Shown here one piece after another: positions 62,325 through 64,000 of a stretch of 64,000 bases of DNA; position 1 is the stretch's first letter; every line of letters starts with the position of its first letter. The notes under the pieces were generated by a model. It was given only the letters and a program-made list of their open reading frames with translations, was not told where the DNA came from and did not search any database. The position numbers were made by a program, and so were the translations under genes. The stretch is from the NCBI GenBank assembly GCA_028707085.1, contig JAQTUW010000011.1, positions 1 through 64,000 of the forward strand, read 5' to 3'. Source of the stretch: Methylococcales bacterium (lineage in GTDB: Bacteria > Pseudomonadota > Gammaproteobacteria > Methylococcales > Methylomonadaceae).

Positions 62325-64000
62325 TCAATCCAGTCTGCCATGACACTGCTTGTATTTTTTACCCGATCCGCAAGGACAGGGATCGTTACGACCTATTTTC
62401 TGGGTATTTCTGACGAAGGGCTGTTCATTTTGTTCTGCTTGCGATGCGGGCGGCGCGGAGACAGACGCTTCCGCTTCCAATGCCGCATGTTCGAATGCGG
62501 AATGCGCTTCGGCGTGTTCGAAATGCATTTCCTGCGGGGTCTGGCGCTGTTCCTCGATGGCCTGCACGTCTTCTTCGCGGGTCACCTGAACCTTGGCCAG
62601 AATGCCGACCACTTCCTGCTTGATGTGCCCCAGCAGATCGCTGAACATTAAAAATGACTCGCGTTTATATTCCTGTTTGGGGTCTTTTTGCGCGTAACCG
62701 CGGAAATGGATGCCCTGGCGCAATTGATCCATGGCCGCCAGATGCTCTTTCCAGCCATTATCCAGCACTTGCAGCATGACGGATTTTTCGAAATGCCTCA
62801 GGACTTCGGCGCTGATGGCGGCTTCCTTGTCGCGGGCTTCCTGTTCGGCCTTGTCGACGATCAGTTGCCGCAGTTTCGGTTCGTTCAGAGCCAGATCATT
62901 TTCCAGCAATTGGGCTATCGGCACATGCAGGTTGAATTCCTGCTGCAAATGCATTTCCAGTCCATGTACGTCCCATTGTTCCTGCATGGTTTTGGGGGGA
63001 ATATACTGGGTGACGACATCATTGATGACATCGGCGCGAATAGCAATGATAATTTCGCCAATATCGTCGGCGGCCATTAATTCGTTCCGCTGCGAGTAAA
63101 TCACCTTGCGCTGATCGTTGGCGACGTCGTCGTAGGCCAGAATTTCCTTACGAATATCGAAGTTGCGGTTTTCAACCTTGCGCTGTGCGCTTTCGATAGA
63201 GCGGGTGACCCAGGGATGTTCGATGGCTTCGCCTTCCTGCATGCCCAGTTTTTGCATCAGCCCGGCGACGCGCTCGGAGGCGAAAATCCGCATCAGATCG
63301 TCTTCCAGCGACAGATAAAAACGGGTTGAACCCGGATCGCCCTGCCGGCCCGATCGGCCTCTAAGCTGATTGTCGATCCGCCGCGATTCGTGGCGCTCGG
63401 AACCGATGACATGCAGACCGCCGCTTTCCAGCACTTTTTCATGGCGTTCCAGCCAGACGCCGCGGATGTGATTCTGTGTGCTTTCGTCGGCGTCTTCACC
63501 TAGTAGCGCCAGTTCTGCCGAAAGATTACCCCCCAATACGATGTCGGTGCCGCGGCCGGCCATATTGGTGGCTATGGTCACAGCCCCCGGCATCCCCGCG
63601 CGCTCGATGATGTGAGCCTCGCGCTCATGCTGTTTGGCGTTCAGCACTTCATGAGCGATATTCTGCTGCTTGAGCATGGCGGAGATGAGTTCCGAATTTT
63701 CAATCGAGGTTGTGCCGACCAGTACCGGCTGGCCACGCTTGACGCAATCCTTGATGTCCTCGATAACGGCGCTATATTTTTCCCGGGCAGAGAGAAATAC
63801 CAGATCGCCCATGTCTTTGCGGATCATCGGCCGGTGGGTCGGAATCACCACCACTTCCAGCCCGTAAATTTTGTTGAGCTCGAAGGCTTCGGTATCGGCT
63901 GTGCCGGTCATGCCGGACAGCTTTTTATAGAGGCGGAAATAATTCTGGAAGGTAATGGAGGCCAGGGTCTGGTTCTCGTTTTGAATAGGCACGTTTTCCT
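62325..64000 (-). CDS. secA: Preprotein translocase ATPase SecA, C-terminal part (runs off the window)
   Basis: About 558 codons of the ~900-residue SecA; the 5' part lies beyond the right edge. Present motifs are [31 protein letters not shown] and [16 protein letters not shown] (second nucleotide-binding domain, DEAD motifs [23 protein letters not shown]), then the helical scaffold and wing domains. The C-terminal tail has the zinc-binding [14 protein letters not shown] that contacts SecB and ribosomes. It drives secretion through SecYEG. The TAA-type stop lies close to the glgP start region, 118 bases away. Confidence 0.97.
   Translation of the reverse strand, partial: ENVPIQNENQTLASITFQNYFRLYKKLSGMTGTADTEAFELNKIYGLEVVVIPTHRPMIRKDMGDLVFLSAREKYSAVIEDIKDCVKRGQPVLVGTTSIENSELISAMLKQQNIAHEVLNAKQHEREAHIIERAGMPGAVTIATNMAGRGTDIVLGGNLSAELALLGEDADESTQNHIRGVWLERHEKVLESGGLHVIGSERHESRRIDNQLRGRSGRQGDPGSTRFYLSLEDDLMRIFASERVAGLMQKLGMQEGEAIEHPWVTRSIESAQRKVENRNFDIRKEILAYDDVANDQRKVIYSQRNELMAADDIGEIIIAIRADVINDVVTQYIPPKTMQEQWDVHGLEMHLQQEFNLHVPIAQLLENDLALNEPKLRQLIVDKAEQEARDKEAAISAEVLRHFEKSVMLQVLDNGWKEHLAAMDQLRQGIHFRGYAQKDPKQEYKRESFLMFSDLLGHIKQEVVGILAKVQVTREEDVQAIEEQRQTPQEMHFEHAEAHSAFEHAALEAEASVSAPPASQAEQNEQPFVRNTQKIGRNDPCPCGSGKKYKQCHGRLD

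Noticed and set aside
1..64000. CRISPR arrays, tRNA and rRNA genes, prophage
   Set aside because: No regularly spaced direct repeats, tRNA-like folds with CCA ends, rRNA sequence, or phage structural genes were recognised on reading the window.

Overview
The window looks like a chromosomal segment of a gammaproteobacterial (type I, Methylococcales-like) methanotroph. The main evidence is a methylotrophy block in which mtdA (NADP-dependent methylene-H4MPT/H4F dehydrogenase) sits with glycerate 2-kinase and serine hydroxymethyltransferase, flanked by malate dehydrogenase and a class I fumarase. An XrtD-type exosortase, a CpxRA-type system, MdtABC-type efflux and hemCDXY fit the same group. Most of the window is fairly GC-rich. 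The first ~2.7 kb is visibly richer in A+T and carries accessory genes. I saw no rRNA, tRNA or CRISPR array. The species was inferred from gene content, not matched to a reference.

Layout. (1) 1-2.7 kb, accessory: an IS66 transposase tail that starts inside a perfect 32-bp palindrome, a small HTH protein with two operator-like palindromes over its promoter, a lone DUF4238 gene and a small ORF that starts in a CATT repeat. (2) 2.7-11.7 kb (minus): an efflux operon transcribed outer-membrane lipoprotein, MdtA-like adaptor, then two RND pumps. (3) 12.1-15.1 kb: a Spy/CpxP-like periplasmic protein divergent from a CpxR/CpxA-like pair, with an exact CpxR-type box between them. (4) 15.3-25 kb: long Hsp70-like protein, polytopic membrane protein, NDH-2, YcxB-like protein, CPBP protease, rsmE, bioA. 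(5) 25.2-33.5 kb: three glycosyltransferases, a transposase graveyard, an exosortase-EpsI fusion and a beta-helix protein, probably a surface-polysaccharide locus. (6) 33.7-40 kb: parC, NTP pyrophosphohydrolase-like protein, tartronate-semialdehyde-reductase-like dehydrogenase plus hydroxypyruvate isomerase, a VOC protein and two uncharacterised coiled-coil proteins. (7) 40-41.4 kb: PIN-toxin remnant, ParE/Phd toxin-antitoxin pair, small membrane protein. (8) 41.5-50.5 kb: dapC-dapD, fumarase, mdh, then mtdA-gckA-glyA and a FUN14-like protein. (9) 50.5-64 kb: rlmKL-acylphosphatase, hemC-hemD-hemX-hemY, ubiD, trmL, glgP and the C-terminal part of secA, which runs off the right edge.

How the genes fit together. 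MtdA links formaldehyde-derived C1 units to NADPH. GlyA puts methylene-H4F carbon into serine. GckA returns glycerate to 2-phosphoglycerate. Mdh and fumarase connect to C4 acids. The dehydrogenase/hydroxypyruvate isomerase pair ~9 kb upstream would also make glycerate and so could feed GckA. The Cpx-like system next to the efflux operon suggests, but does not prove, envelope-stress control of efflux.

Non-coding structure. A REP-like repeat family recurs at about 12.8, 31.1-31.35 and 38.3-38.4 kb. Two ~90-bp copies lie in inverted orientation around a 7-kb block containing the beta-helix gene, parC and hyi. I found no obviously new multi-gene system. The best leads are the repeat family, the CATT-repeat ORF, the twin-operator regulator and the uncharacterised coiled-coil pair.
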